This document shows, in pieces, positions 1 to 6,104 of a stretch of 9,051 nt of DNA. The position numbers and the translations under genes are program-made. Origin of the DNA: Clostridia bacterium (GTDB taxonomy: Bacteria > Bacillota > DSM-521 > Neomoorellales > SLTJ01). The first letter of the stretch is position 1, and each line of letters begins with the position of its first letter. The DNA lies in NCBI GenBank assembly GCA_014360105.1, contig JACIYD010000040.1, positions 1 through 9,051 on the forward strand, given 5' to 3'. The notes under the pieces were generated by a model. It searched no databases. It was not told where the DNA came from and saw only the letters and a list, made by a program, of their open reading frames with translations.

Positions 1-219
1 CCCGCCCACCGCGCCCTTGCCCTGCCAGCCCACCTCCGCCGTCAGCTCTACCCGGGACCTAGCGTTATCCCTGGTAGCCCAGGCGCTGTTTGTACCGGTC
101 CCCACCGGGCCGACACACAACAGCACCAACAAGACCCCGAACAACACAGCGGCACCGGCCACCGGCCGTCTTGATGGCGCGCACCTCGCGCGCCGAAACG
201 GTAACCAGCTCGGCCACAC
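1..219 (-). CDS. N-terminus of a secreted or membrane-anchored protein, unknown function (partial, runs off left edge)
   Basis: The minus strand is open from position 219 (GTG) to the window edge, giving 73 residues. The N-terminus is rich in Arg (residues 9-18). A hydrophobic core follows (about 20-40, AGAAVLFGVLLVLLCVG), then a small-residue stretch and a polar mature region (SRVELTAEVGWQGKG). This is the shape of a signal peptide or single anchor followed by an extracytoplasmic domain. There is no ATG; GTG at 258 in the same frame is an alternative start, and neither has a convincing ribosome binding site. The other two minus frames here give Cys/Arg-rich translations without a membrane segment, which is why this frame was chosen. 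The mature start resembles the first beta strand of large Firmicute exported proteins, but too little is visible to name a family. Confidence 0.5.
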   Translation of the reverse strand, partial: MWPSWLPFRRARCAPSRRPVAGAAVLFGVLLVLLCVGPVGTGTNSAWATRDNARSRVELTAEVGWQGKGAVGG

Positions 220-412
220 CGATAGACCAACCCCCGCTCTTCGCCCAAGTACCTGCACTTCCGCTTCTTTACTTCCGTGTTCGCGTTTCCCCCTCGTGCC
301 GCCATCTCAAAAGACGTGGGCAAGAGGACCAACGTTCCTCGGCTATAAAAGATTTAACGGAGGAGGTCCGTTTCCTGCTTTTGTGGTCTGGCCCATTCGT
401 CCGGTGCGGTCT
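220..412. other. Intergenic stretch between the minus-strand gene and the transporter remnant
   Basis: No convincing gene is seen on either strand. A TATAAA at 344-349 followed by GGAGGAGG at 359-366 looks like a promoter/ribosome-binding-site pair on the plus strand. There is no -35 box at the right distance, and the frame it would serve leads only into the broken transporter piece. It may be the relic of the start of that gene. Confidence 0.4.
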
Positions 413-583
413 TATTTGGGAGGAACAGCCCGATTAGTACCGGGAATGACCGCCTTCCCCTTGGTGGTGCTGGTCGTCGCACCCGTCAGCGGCGCCCTTT
501 CCGATAAACGGGGTAGCCGGGGCTTGGCCTCCCTGGGGGCGCTCCTCTGTGCCGCAGCTCTGGCCTTCCTGGCCCCCACTTTC
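413..583 (+). pseudogene. Decayed fragment of a major-facilitator (DHA2/EmrB-like) transporter
   Basis: In the frame running through ATG 446, about 57 residues read like two adjacent transmembrane helices of a multidrug-type MFS permease. Helix one is PGMTAFPLVVLVVAPVSG, the loop is GALSDKRGSRGLA, and helix two is SLGALLCAAALAFLA. The loop fits the family's signature G-x3-D-[RK]-x-G-[RS]. An intact permease has 12 or 14 helices over about 400-500 residues. Here the similarity is lost on both sides: upstream translation is Pro/Thr-rich and downstream it becomes charged and stops at 677-679. I read it as a deletion remnant, not a small functional gene. The family call rests on motif recognition only. 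Confidence 0.5.
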
Positions 584-705
584 GTGAGGCGGTCTTTCGC
601 TCGCAGCGAGAGACTTGAGCATCGCGGCGAATCGAACTTATTGAGGAACCCTTTCTTTTCGTCTCCCGTCTACTGGTGAGAAGGCCACGTGAGGTCCGTG
701 AAGAG

Positions 706-800
706 CAGTCACATGGGCAAGCCATCCGATCCAGGCCGGCAAAGCCGGGGCAAAGGCCGGCCCCGTCTAACCGCCCGGGCCGCCGGCCTGGGTCGGGAGA
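706..800 (+). promoter_or_regulatory. Structured 5' leader, weak resemblance to a c-di-GMP-I (GEMM) riboswitch
   Basis: Short blocks occur in the order expected for a GEMM-I aptamer: CACATGGGCAAGCC (710-723; family CACAGGGCAAACC), GCAAAGCC (739-746; family GCAAAGCC), GTCTAA (765-770; family G-Y-CUAA), and GCCTGGGTCGGG (786-797; family about GCCGGGUUGCCG). Against it, the GAAA tetraloop hairpin is not evident between the first two blocks, and about 18 extra bases form a separate hairpin (746-751 with 760-765) before GTCTAA. An alternative pairing joins AGGCCGGC (733-740) to GCCGGCCT (782-789). It may be a divergent or decayed aptamer, or chance in GC-rich DNA. Confidence 0.2.
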
Positions 801-836
801 AAGGAGGCAGGAGTTAAGTTTCGGAGGTATTGATCG

Positions 837-844
837 AAGGAGGG
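837..844 (+). promoter_or_regulatory. Ribosome binding site fixing the start of the SLH/PepSY protein
   Basis: AAGGAGGG lies six bases before ATG 851. The reading frame also extends back to a TTG at 830, but that would place this site inside the coding region. The ATG at 851 is therefore preferred. Confidence 0.8.
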
Positions 845-850
845 AGATCG

Positions 851-3142
851 ATGTCCCCACGTGGCAAGGGACGATGGGTCAGGCTGGCCGTAGGGCTGGT
901 TTTCGCCTGGACTACCTGTATCTTTTATCCCGCGCCGGTGGCCGCCGGCGAGGCCGGTCCTCCCCCGCCGGCACGGCTCGCCCAGGAGGGGCAGATGGCC
1001 GCCTCTCAGGCCAGGATAAAGCTGGAGCAGGCCATCGCCGCCGTGAAGAAACTGGTGGACGTACCGGCAGAGCTCAGCGAGTTTACCCCCAGCTACAGCG
1101 AGGACGAACGGGGGCGCGGGTTTTGGGAACTGCATTGGGAAGCTTCCGGCCAGGGGAGCCTCCACGCCCGCGTCAATGCCACAAGCGGTGAGGTTTGGGG
1201 CTTATACCACTGGACGATGGAGACGCCTGCAACGCCGCGCCGCGGTTTACCAAAACTCGATTACGAGGAGGCGAAGGCCAAGGCCGAGGCTTTCCTCAAG
1301 CAGGCCCTGCCTAACTACGCCGGCCAACTAAAGTTCTGGCAACCCGAGGAGCGCCCCGTACCCTATCTTAGCCTGCGGAACCGCGGCCAGGTGACTTATT
1401 CCTATGCCTTTGTTCGGCAGGTCAACGGCCTGCCCTTCCCGGAAAACCAGGCCAACATCGAGGTGGACGCCGATACCGGCAAGATCAGGAACTTTAACTT
1501 TAATTGGGACGAACGGGCGCAATTCCCCAACCCGGGCGGCGCCATCTCCCGGGAAAAGGCCGCCGCCCTCTGGCAGGCGAACGCCGGCGTGGAACTGATC
1601 TACTACCGCGCCCCCACGTTTGGCCCCCTCACCGAGTCCGAGGAACAGCCGCCCCTCAAGCTGGTCTACGCGCCCGGACAGCGCCAACTGCTGGTGGACG
1701 CCCTGAGCGGTGAGGTGCTCAAACCGGAGGAGGGGTACTTCTTCCCGGAATTCGACTTCGCGGCCGGCGGCGGTGACATGAGGAGTGCGCTACAGAGTCC
1801 CGCCGCTCTGACACCGGCTGAGGAAAAGGCCGTTGGGGAAATGGAGAAACTCCTCAGTAAGGAAGAGGCTCTGGCCAAGGCACGAGAGAAAATCGAGATC
1901 CCGGAAGGCTTCGAGCCGAGCGGCGCTTCTCTCCAGCGGAATTGGCGTTACCCCGCGCAAAAGTTTTGGCATTTCTCCTGGCGGCACAAAGAAGACAGGG
2001 GCTATCTGAATATCAACGTGGATGCACAAAACGGGCTGATCATCGGTTACCAGTATAACCTCTTCCAGCCGCCTAAGGAAGAAAGGCCGGGTCTGGACGA
2101 AAAGGCGGGGCGTGCCATGGCCGAGGCCTTCCTGGAGAAGATGGTTGGCCAGTACCGCTCTTCCCTACGGGAGCCGAAGGTGGTACCAACCTACGACTAC
2201 GCCGCCCCCTACCGTCCCGGTAAGGAGCAGCCGAGCGGCTACGGCTTCGAGTACACGCGCCTGGTGAACGGACTTCCCTTCCCCAACAACGGGGTCAAGG
2301 TGCTGGTGGACGCCTACCGCGCCCAGGTGACCAGCTACAACTGTGAGTGGTGGGATCTCGCCTTCCCACCGCCCAAAGCGAGCATCGACCGGGCCGCGGC
2401 GGAAAGGGCTTTCCTGGCCGCCGGCCTGACCCTGGCCTACGAGCGTGAGCCGGTAACGCGGCCGTTGCCCGGGCAGCGTTTCGAGGACCGGCCGGTACGC
2501 CTGGTCTACCGCCTGGACGAGGCGAAGGCCCCTTACGTCGTCGACGCCCTTACCGGCGAGGGGCTGGACGCCAACCTCCGGCCGCTCGCGGCCAAGAGGC
2601 GACCCGCTTTTAACGACCTGGCCGGACACCCCGCCCGGCAGGCGGTGGAAACGCTGGCCGCGGCCGAGATCATCACCGCGACCGGACCGGCGTTTGCGCC
2701 CGACCGGCCGCTCGACCAGCGCGACTTCCTCGTCTGGCTGGTGCGGGCCAGTGGCTGGCGGCCGGACCCGACACCGAAGTACGCCCGCGGCGACAGCCAG
2801 GAGGGTCAGGACCCCGAATTCCGCGCCGCCTTGGAATACGCGCTTAACAACGGCATCCTACGCCGCGGCGAGGCCTACGCGCCACAGGACCCGGTTACCC
2901 GTCAGACCATGGCCGTCTTGAGCGTCCGCGCTCTGGGCTGGGGGGAGGTGGCCGAGCTGACCGACGTCTGGCAAGTGCCGGCCGCCGTGGCCGCCAAGGT
3001 TGCCCCCGAGAAGCAGGGCTACCTGGCGCTCGCCGCCAAGCTGGGCCTGCTGGAACTGACCGCCAAGGACCCAGGCTTTGCCGGCACCCTAACCCGCGGC
3101 GAGGGGGCCGTTGCCCTCTATCGCCTGCTCTCCTTCCGCTGA
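851..3142 (+). CDS. Exported cell-wall-bound protein with two PepSY/YcdB-type repeats and three SLH domains
   Basis: This protein has 763 residues. A signal peptide is clear: basic start (RGKGRWVR), hydrophobic core about residues 12-26, and an A-x-A-like cleavage near VAAG at 30-33. The body holds two related halves, about 50-300 and 335-580. Each has a PepSY-like segment, a VNGLPFP motif (191-197 and 472-478) followed by a strand ending in NFNW or NCEW, and an LVDALSGE- or VVDALTGE-like strand (about 281-288 and 563-570). This is the pattern of Firmicute YcdB/YcdC-repeat proteins. The C-terminus carries three S-layer-homology domains (about 588-636, 650-698, 704-760), with FNDLAGHPA opening the first. 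SLH domains are known to hold proteins to secondary cell-wall polymer, so the protein should sit outside the membrane in the wall. PepSY domains are often linked to protease inhibition, but its role here is unknown. It appears monocistronic, with a structured leader before it and a terminator after it. Confidence 0.9.
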   Translation: MSPRGKGRWVRLAVGLVFAWTTCIFYPAPVAAGEAGPPPPARLAQEGQMAASQARIKLEQAIAAVKKLVDVPAELSEFTPSYSEDERGRGFWELHWEASGQGSLHARVNATSGEVWGLYHWTMETPATPRRGLPKLDYEEAKAKAEAFLKQALPNYAGQLKFWQPEERPVPYLSLRNRGQVTYSYAFVRQVNGLPFPENQANIEVDADTGKIRNFNFNWDERAQFPNPGGAISREKAAALWQANAGVELIYYRAPTFGPLTESEEQPPLKLVYAPGQRQLLVDALSGEVLKPEEGYFFPEFDFAAGGGDMRSALQSPAALTPAEEKAVGEMEKLLSKEEALAKAREKIEIPEGFEPSGASLQRNWRYPAQKFWHFSWRHKEDRGYLNINVDAQNGLIIGYQYNLFQPPKEERPGLDEKAGRAMAEAFLEKMVGQYRSSLREPKVVPTYDYAAPYRPGKEQPSGYGFEYTRLVNGLPFPNNGVKVLVDAYRAQVTSYNCEWWDLAFPPPKASIDRAAAERAFLAAGLTLAYEREPVTRPLPGQRFEDRPVRLVYRLDEAKAPYVVDALTGEGLDANLRPLAAKRRPAFNDLAGHPARQAVETLAAAEIITATGPAFAPDRPLDQRDFLVWLVRASGWRPDPTPKYARGDSQEGQDPEFRAALEYALNNGILRRGEAYAPQDPVTRQTMAVLSVRALGWGEVAELTDVWQVPAAVAAKVAPEKQGYLALAAKLGLLELTAKDPGFAGTLTRGEGAVALYRLLSFR

Positions 3143-3157
3143 ACCGCCTTCCCCTCC

Positions 3158-3193
3158 AGGGCCTGCCCCTAAAGATGGGCAGGCCCTTGCTTA
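3158..3193 (+). terminator. Intrinsic terminator after the SLH/PepSY gene
   Basis: A perfect 11-bp stem (AGGGCCTGCCC, 3158-3168, with GGGCAGGCCCT, 3177-3187) encloses an 8-base loop and is followed by a short T-rich tail, TTGCTTAT. It lies 16 bases after the stop codon. The tail is modest, but the stem is strong. It separates this gene from the redox operon downstream. Confidence 0.8.
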
Positions 3194-3441
3194 TATGTAT
3201 GCCTGGGGCAGGCCTGGGTTTGCTCCCGCGACTGCTAACTCCTAAGACCCGGGGGGCATGGCGCAACGGTTTGCACAAATCTTCGGTTTTGCCAGCCATA
3301 CCCACCTTCTTTCTCACCCTTTCCTGGTAGGACGCACCCGCACCAGAAGGACCACAAGATTGTTCTTTTCTTCACATAAAGGACTACGGGGAAATACCGA
3401 GCGGCGATTGAGGTAAGCCCTCATGCGTTCCGCCCTCCTTC
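3194..3441. other. Non-coding region between terminator and redox operon
   Basis: About 250 bases with no recognisable gene or RNA family. A 53-codon frame (3258-3417) shows no domain or good ribosome binding site. Candidate promoter elements such as TTGTTC (3360-3365) lack a partner at normal spacing. The operon promoter should lie in this stretch, but I cannot place it. Confidence 0.5.
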
Positions 3442-3479
3442 TGTGGTTTACTAGCCTTGCAAGGGAAATTAAAACCACA
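3442..3479 (+). promoter_or_regulatory. Inverted repeat with internal palindrome directly before the operon's first gene
   Basis: TGTGGTTT (3442-3449) is perfectly complementary to AAACCACA (3472-3479). The 22-base interval contains a perfect palindrome, CCTTGCAAGG (3455-3464). The right arm ends two bases before the Shine-Dalgarno sequence (GGAAAGGAGA, 3481-3490). In RNA, the hairpin could affect ribosome access; in DNA, the palindrome could be an operator. It does not look like a Rex site (TTGTGA-type half-sites). No T-tract follows, so it is not a normal terminator. Confidence 0.4.
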
Positions 3480-3497
3480 CGGAAAGGAGAATCGGTG

Positions 3498-3797
3498 ATG
3501 GGCCTCAGAGCTTACTTCTTTATCAACGTTGCCGATGACATGACCCAGCAGGAGTTTGTCAAGGAATTGATGGAACTGGAACGCATGCCCGAAGTGGACT
3601 TTGTCGACCCGGTGGTCGGGGACTACGATGTCGTGGTCATGGTGGAGGCGCCGGTGAGCGTGGAAGCCCTGGCCAACAAGTTCAAGGAAAAGCCCTGGAT
3701 TAAGGAGCTGCGCATCCTGCGCATCGTCAGCCTTTTCGAACGGCACCAGGCTTCCAAGCGCGAGTTGCTCAAGGCCCTGCGGCACAGCGGGGTGTAG
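3498..3797 (+). CDS. Stand-alone Lrp/AsnC ligand-binding (RAM) domain protein
   Basis: This protein has 99 residues. The sequence fits the alpha-beta sandwich effector domain of Lrp/AsnC regulators: first strand LRAYFFINV (3-11), helix, strand VDFVDPVVGDYDVVVMVEA (33-51) with the signature G-D-Y-D, helix, and final strand ELRILRIVSLF (70-80). There is no room for the DNA-binding helix-turn-helix that normally precedes it. Stand-alone RAM proteins are known and usually form ring oligomers that bind amino acids or other small molecules. The start is set by GGAAAGGAGA seven bases upstream and by the domain boundary. An in-frame ATG at 3423, with GAGGTAAG upstream, would add 25 residues unlike the family. 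It opens the redox cluster, 47 bases before the next gene, so it may sense or modulate the complex or its expression. The ligand is unknown. Confidence 0.8.
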   Translation: MGLRAYFFINVADDMTQQEFVKELMELERMPEVDFVDPVVGDYDVVVMVEAPVSVEALANKFKEKPWIKELRILRIVSLFERHQASKRELLKALRHSGV

Positions 3798-3844
3798 CCC
3801 GCCGGACCGCGCCGGTGGTAAAGGGAAAGGAAGCGTGAAACGAA

Positions 3845-4327
3845 ATGGAAGTAAACGGCACGGTTGTCCGACCGCTGGATTTGCTGGATGAAATCGTCCA
3901 CCGGCACAATACGGAAGAGGGCGCTGCCATTCCCATCCTGCAAGAAGTACAGAATACCTTCGGCTTTGTTGCCCCGGCGGTCCTCGAAAGGATTGCCGAC
4001 CTGGCCCATATGTCAGCCACCGAGCTCTACAGCATCGTCACCTTTTACGCGCAGTTCCGCCTCCAGCCGCCGGGCGAAAACCTCGTGCGCGTCTGCACCG
4101 GTACGGCTTGCCACCTGGCGGGTGCGGAAAAGATTCTCCAAGCCGTGGAGAACGAAACCGGCGCCCGCGAGGGTGGCACCAGTCCTGACGGCAAGTTTAC
4201 CATGGAGCGCGTCGCCTGCCTGGGCTGCTGCAGCCTGGCACCGGTGGTGATGCTCAACGAGCAGATCCACGGCCGCCTTACCCCGGAAGCGGTACGGCGA
4301 TTGATCAAAGCGGTGGGGAGGCGGTAA
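3845..4327 (+). CDS. stnA: NuoE/HydC-like [2Fe-2S] subunit of an electron-bifurcating complex (StnA-like)
   Basis: This protein has 160 residues, the usual length for the 24-kDa NuoE family. An N-terminal helical part (about 1-75, with the family's ILQEVQNTFGFV and YSIVTFYAQF segments) precedes a thioredoxin-like domain. That domain carries the [2Fe-2S] ligands C84-x4-C89 (VCTGTAC) and C125-x3-C129 (CLGCC); C128 is extra and common in the family. It should pair with the NuoF-like flavoprotein and pass electrons to or from its FMN. The ribosome binding site GGGAAAGGAAG precedes ATG 3845. The stop codon is one base from the next start, so the two are probably translationally coupled. The stn name follows the operon architecture (NuoE, NuoF, GltD/NuoG fusion). 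By sequence alone this subunit cannot be told from HydC or an FDH-associated NuoE, and A/B naming is from memory. Confidence 0.88.
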   Translation: MEVNGTVVRPLDLLDEIVHRHNTEEGAAIPILQEVQNTFGFVAPAVLERIADLAHMSATELYSIVTFYAQFRLQPPGENLVRVCTGTACHLAGAEKILQAVENETGAREGGTSPDGKFTMERVACLGCCSLAPVVMLNEQIHGRLTPEAVRRLIKAVGRR

Positions 4328-4328
4328 G

Positions 4329-6083
4329 ATGGGCGCGCCAAAGATCGTCCGCGTTGGTCTGGCCACCTGCGGCATCGCCGCCGGGGCCGACAAAGTCTTC
4401 CAGGCGCTGGCGCAGGAGTTGACGGGGCAGCAGGATGTCTGGCTCAAGCAGACCGGCTGCCTGGGCATGTGCCACAACGAGCCTCTGGTGGAGGTGCTTA
4501 CTCCCGCGGGCGAGAGTTACCTCTACACCAAGGTGACGCCGGAAAAGGCGACAGACATTGCCCGCCGCCACGTCCTCGGCGGCGAGCCGGTGCGCGACTG
4601 GCTGTTCGACGACGGCCACTACCTGGCGAAGCAAAAGCGGGTGGTCCTGCGCAACAGCGGCCGGATCGACCCCGAAAGCATCGACGACTATCTGGAGGCG
4701 GGCGGCTACCAGGCCATCGCCAAAGCGCTCCGGGAGATGACCCCGGAACAGGTCATCGGCGAACTGGAAAAATCGGGACTGCGGGGCCGCGGCGGCGCCG
4801 GCTTTCCCACCTACCTGAAGTGGCGCCTCACCCGCCAGTCGCCGGGCCGCCCCAAGTATATCATCTGCAACGCCGACGAGGGAGACCCGGGGGCCTTTAT
4901 GGACCGCAGCGTGCTGGAGAGCGACCCGCACAGCGTCCTCGAAGGCATGCTCATTGCGGCTTACGCCATCGGTGCCCGCGAGGGTTACATCTACGTGCGC
5001 GCGGAGTATCCGCTGGCAGTCAAGCGTCTCAAGCTTGCCCTGGCCGCCGCGCGGGAAAGGGGCTTCCTCGGAGAGAACATCCTGGGTAGCGGCTTCGATT
5101 TTGACCTCAAGCTGCGCGAGGGTGCCGGCGCCTTTGTCTGCGGCGAAGAGACCGCCCTGATGATGTCCATCGAAGGGAAACGCGGCATGCCCCGTTTCCG
5201 GCCGCCCTTCCCGGCGGAAAGCGGCCTTTGGGGCAAACCCACCTCCATTAATAACGTCGAAACCTATGCCAACGTACCCTGGATCATTCTCAACGGCGGC
5301 GAGGCCTTCGCCCAATACGGCACCGAGCGGAGCAAGGGCACGAAGGTCTTTGCCCTCGCCGGTACCATTACCCGGGGCGGCCTCATCGAAGTGCCTATGG
5401 GCATCACCATCCGGGAAATCGTCTTTGAGATCGGAGGCGGCATCCGTTCTGGCCGCGAGTTCAAGGCGGTCCAGATCGGCGGTCCCTCGGGAGGCTGCCT
5501 GCCGGCCTCGCTTGCCGATACCCCGGTCGATTACGAATCTCTTACCCAGGCCGGTGCCATCATGGGCTCGGGCGGACTCCTGGTAATGGACGACAGCGCC
5601 TGCATGGTAGACGTGGCAAAGTTCTTCCTGGACTTTACCGTCAAGGAATCCTGCGGCAAGTGTACCTTCTGCCGCCTCGGCACCAAACAGATGCAGGCCA
5701 TCCTGCAAAGGATCACTAATGGTGAGGGCCGCGAAGGAGACCTGGAGCTCCTCGAGGAATTGGCAAATAGTATTAGCCGTGCTTCCCTCTGCGGCCTGGG
5801 CCAGACGGCGCCCAACCCGGTGCTCACCACCCTGCGCTTCTTCCGCGACGAGTACGAGGCGCACCTCTACGAAAAGCGCTGCCCGGCTAAGAAATGCCGC
5901 GCCCTGATCCGCTACCAGGTCAATCCCGATCGCTGCAACGGCTGCGGCCTGTGTAACAGCTACTGCCCCACCAATGCCATCAGCGGGGAGAAAAAACGGC
6001 CCTTTAGCATCGACCAAAACCTCTGCACCCATTGCGGCCTCTGCTTCAACGTCTGCCGGCACGAGGCCATTTCCGTAAACTAG
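4329..6083 (+). CDS. stnB: NuoF/HydB-like NADH- and FMN-binding bifurcating flavoprotein (StnB-like)
   Basis: This protein has 584 residues. Domain order: N-terminal thioredoxin-like [2Fe-2S] domain with C14, C44 and C48; NuoF core with the FMN/NADH loop GRGGAGFPT (153-161), NADEGDPGAF (181-190) and GAGAFVCGEETAL (265-277); SLBB segment (about 335-385); and the N3-type [4Fe-4S] site C442-x2-C445-x2-C448 plus C488. After this comes H512, C518 and C523, likely the metal site seen in HydB-type proteins. The C-terminal ferredoxin domain has C536-x2-C-x2-C-x3-C546 and C566-x2-C-x2-C-x3-C576. The last domain is absent from ordinary complex I NuoF and marks the HydB/Bfu-type family, which bifurcates electrons between NADH and ferredoxin around one FMN. 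The N-terminal [2Fe-2S] motif has Ala or Gly where a second early Cys is expected. GGGGAGG overlaps the end of the preceding gene as its ribosome binding site. The NADH/ferredoxin role is a family inference. Confidence 0.92.
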   Translation: MGAPKIVRVGLATCGIAAGADKVFQALAQELTGQQDVWLKQTGCLGMCHNEPLVEVLTPAGESYLYTKVTPEKATDIARRHVLGGEPVRDWLFDDGHYLAKQKRVVLRNSGRIDPESIDDYLEAGGYQAIAKALREMTPEQVIGELEKSGLRGRGGAGFPTYLKWRLTRQSPGRPKYIICNADEGDPGAFMDRSVLESDPHSVLEGMLIAAYAIGAREGYIYVRAEYPLAVKRLKLALAAARERGFLGENILGSGFDFDLKLREGAGAFVCGEETALMMSIEGKRGMPRFRPPFPAESGLWGKPTSINNVETYANVPWIILNGGEAFAQYGTERSKGTKVFALAGTITRGGLIEVPMGITIREIVFEIGGGIRSGREFKAVQIGGPSGGCLPASLADTPVDYESLTQAGAIMGSGGLLVMDDSACMVDVAKFFLDFTVKESCGKCTFCRLGTKQMQAILQRITNGEGREGDLELLEELANSISRASLCGLGQTAPNPVLTTLRFFRDEYEAHLYEKRCPAKKCRALIRYQVNPDRCNGCGLCNSYCPTNAISGEKKRPFSIDQNLCTHCGLCFNVCRHEAISVN

Positions 6084-6104
6084 AGGGAAGGAGGAGTAAT
6101 AGAG

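Larger units (their letters stand above)
584..850. other. Non-coding upstream region of the SLH/PepSY gene
   Basis: No gene is supported here. Plus-frame translations are Arg/Pro-rich shadows. The right half (700-800) is extremely GC-rich and has several mutually exclusive complementary segments, described separately. Purine-rich tracts at 801-807 and 823-827 precede the true ribosome binding site at 837-844. I saw no confident promoter hexamers. Confidence 0.5.

Noticed and set aside
610..645. Possible tRNA T-arm (GTTCGATTC on the minus strand)
   Set aside because: The flanking bases do not form the T stem, and no acceptor, D or anticodon arms can be drawn around it.
676..1191. 171-codon plus-strand frame overlapping the start of the SLH/PepSY gene
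   Set aside because: It is an Arg/Gly-rich off-frame shadow. The overlapping frame has a signal peptide, domains and a ribosome binding site.
3360..3388. Promoter for the redox operon with TTGTTC as -35
   Set aside because: No acceptable -10 hexamer is found 16-18 bases downstream.
3258..3417. 53-codon plus-strand frame in the intergenic region
   Set aside because: No domain, no convincing ribosome binding site (only a G run) and Arg/Thr-rich composition with no gene-like features.
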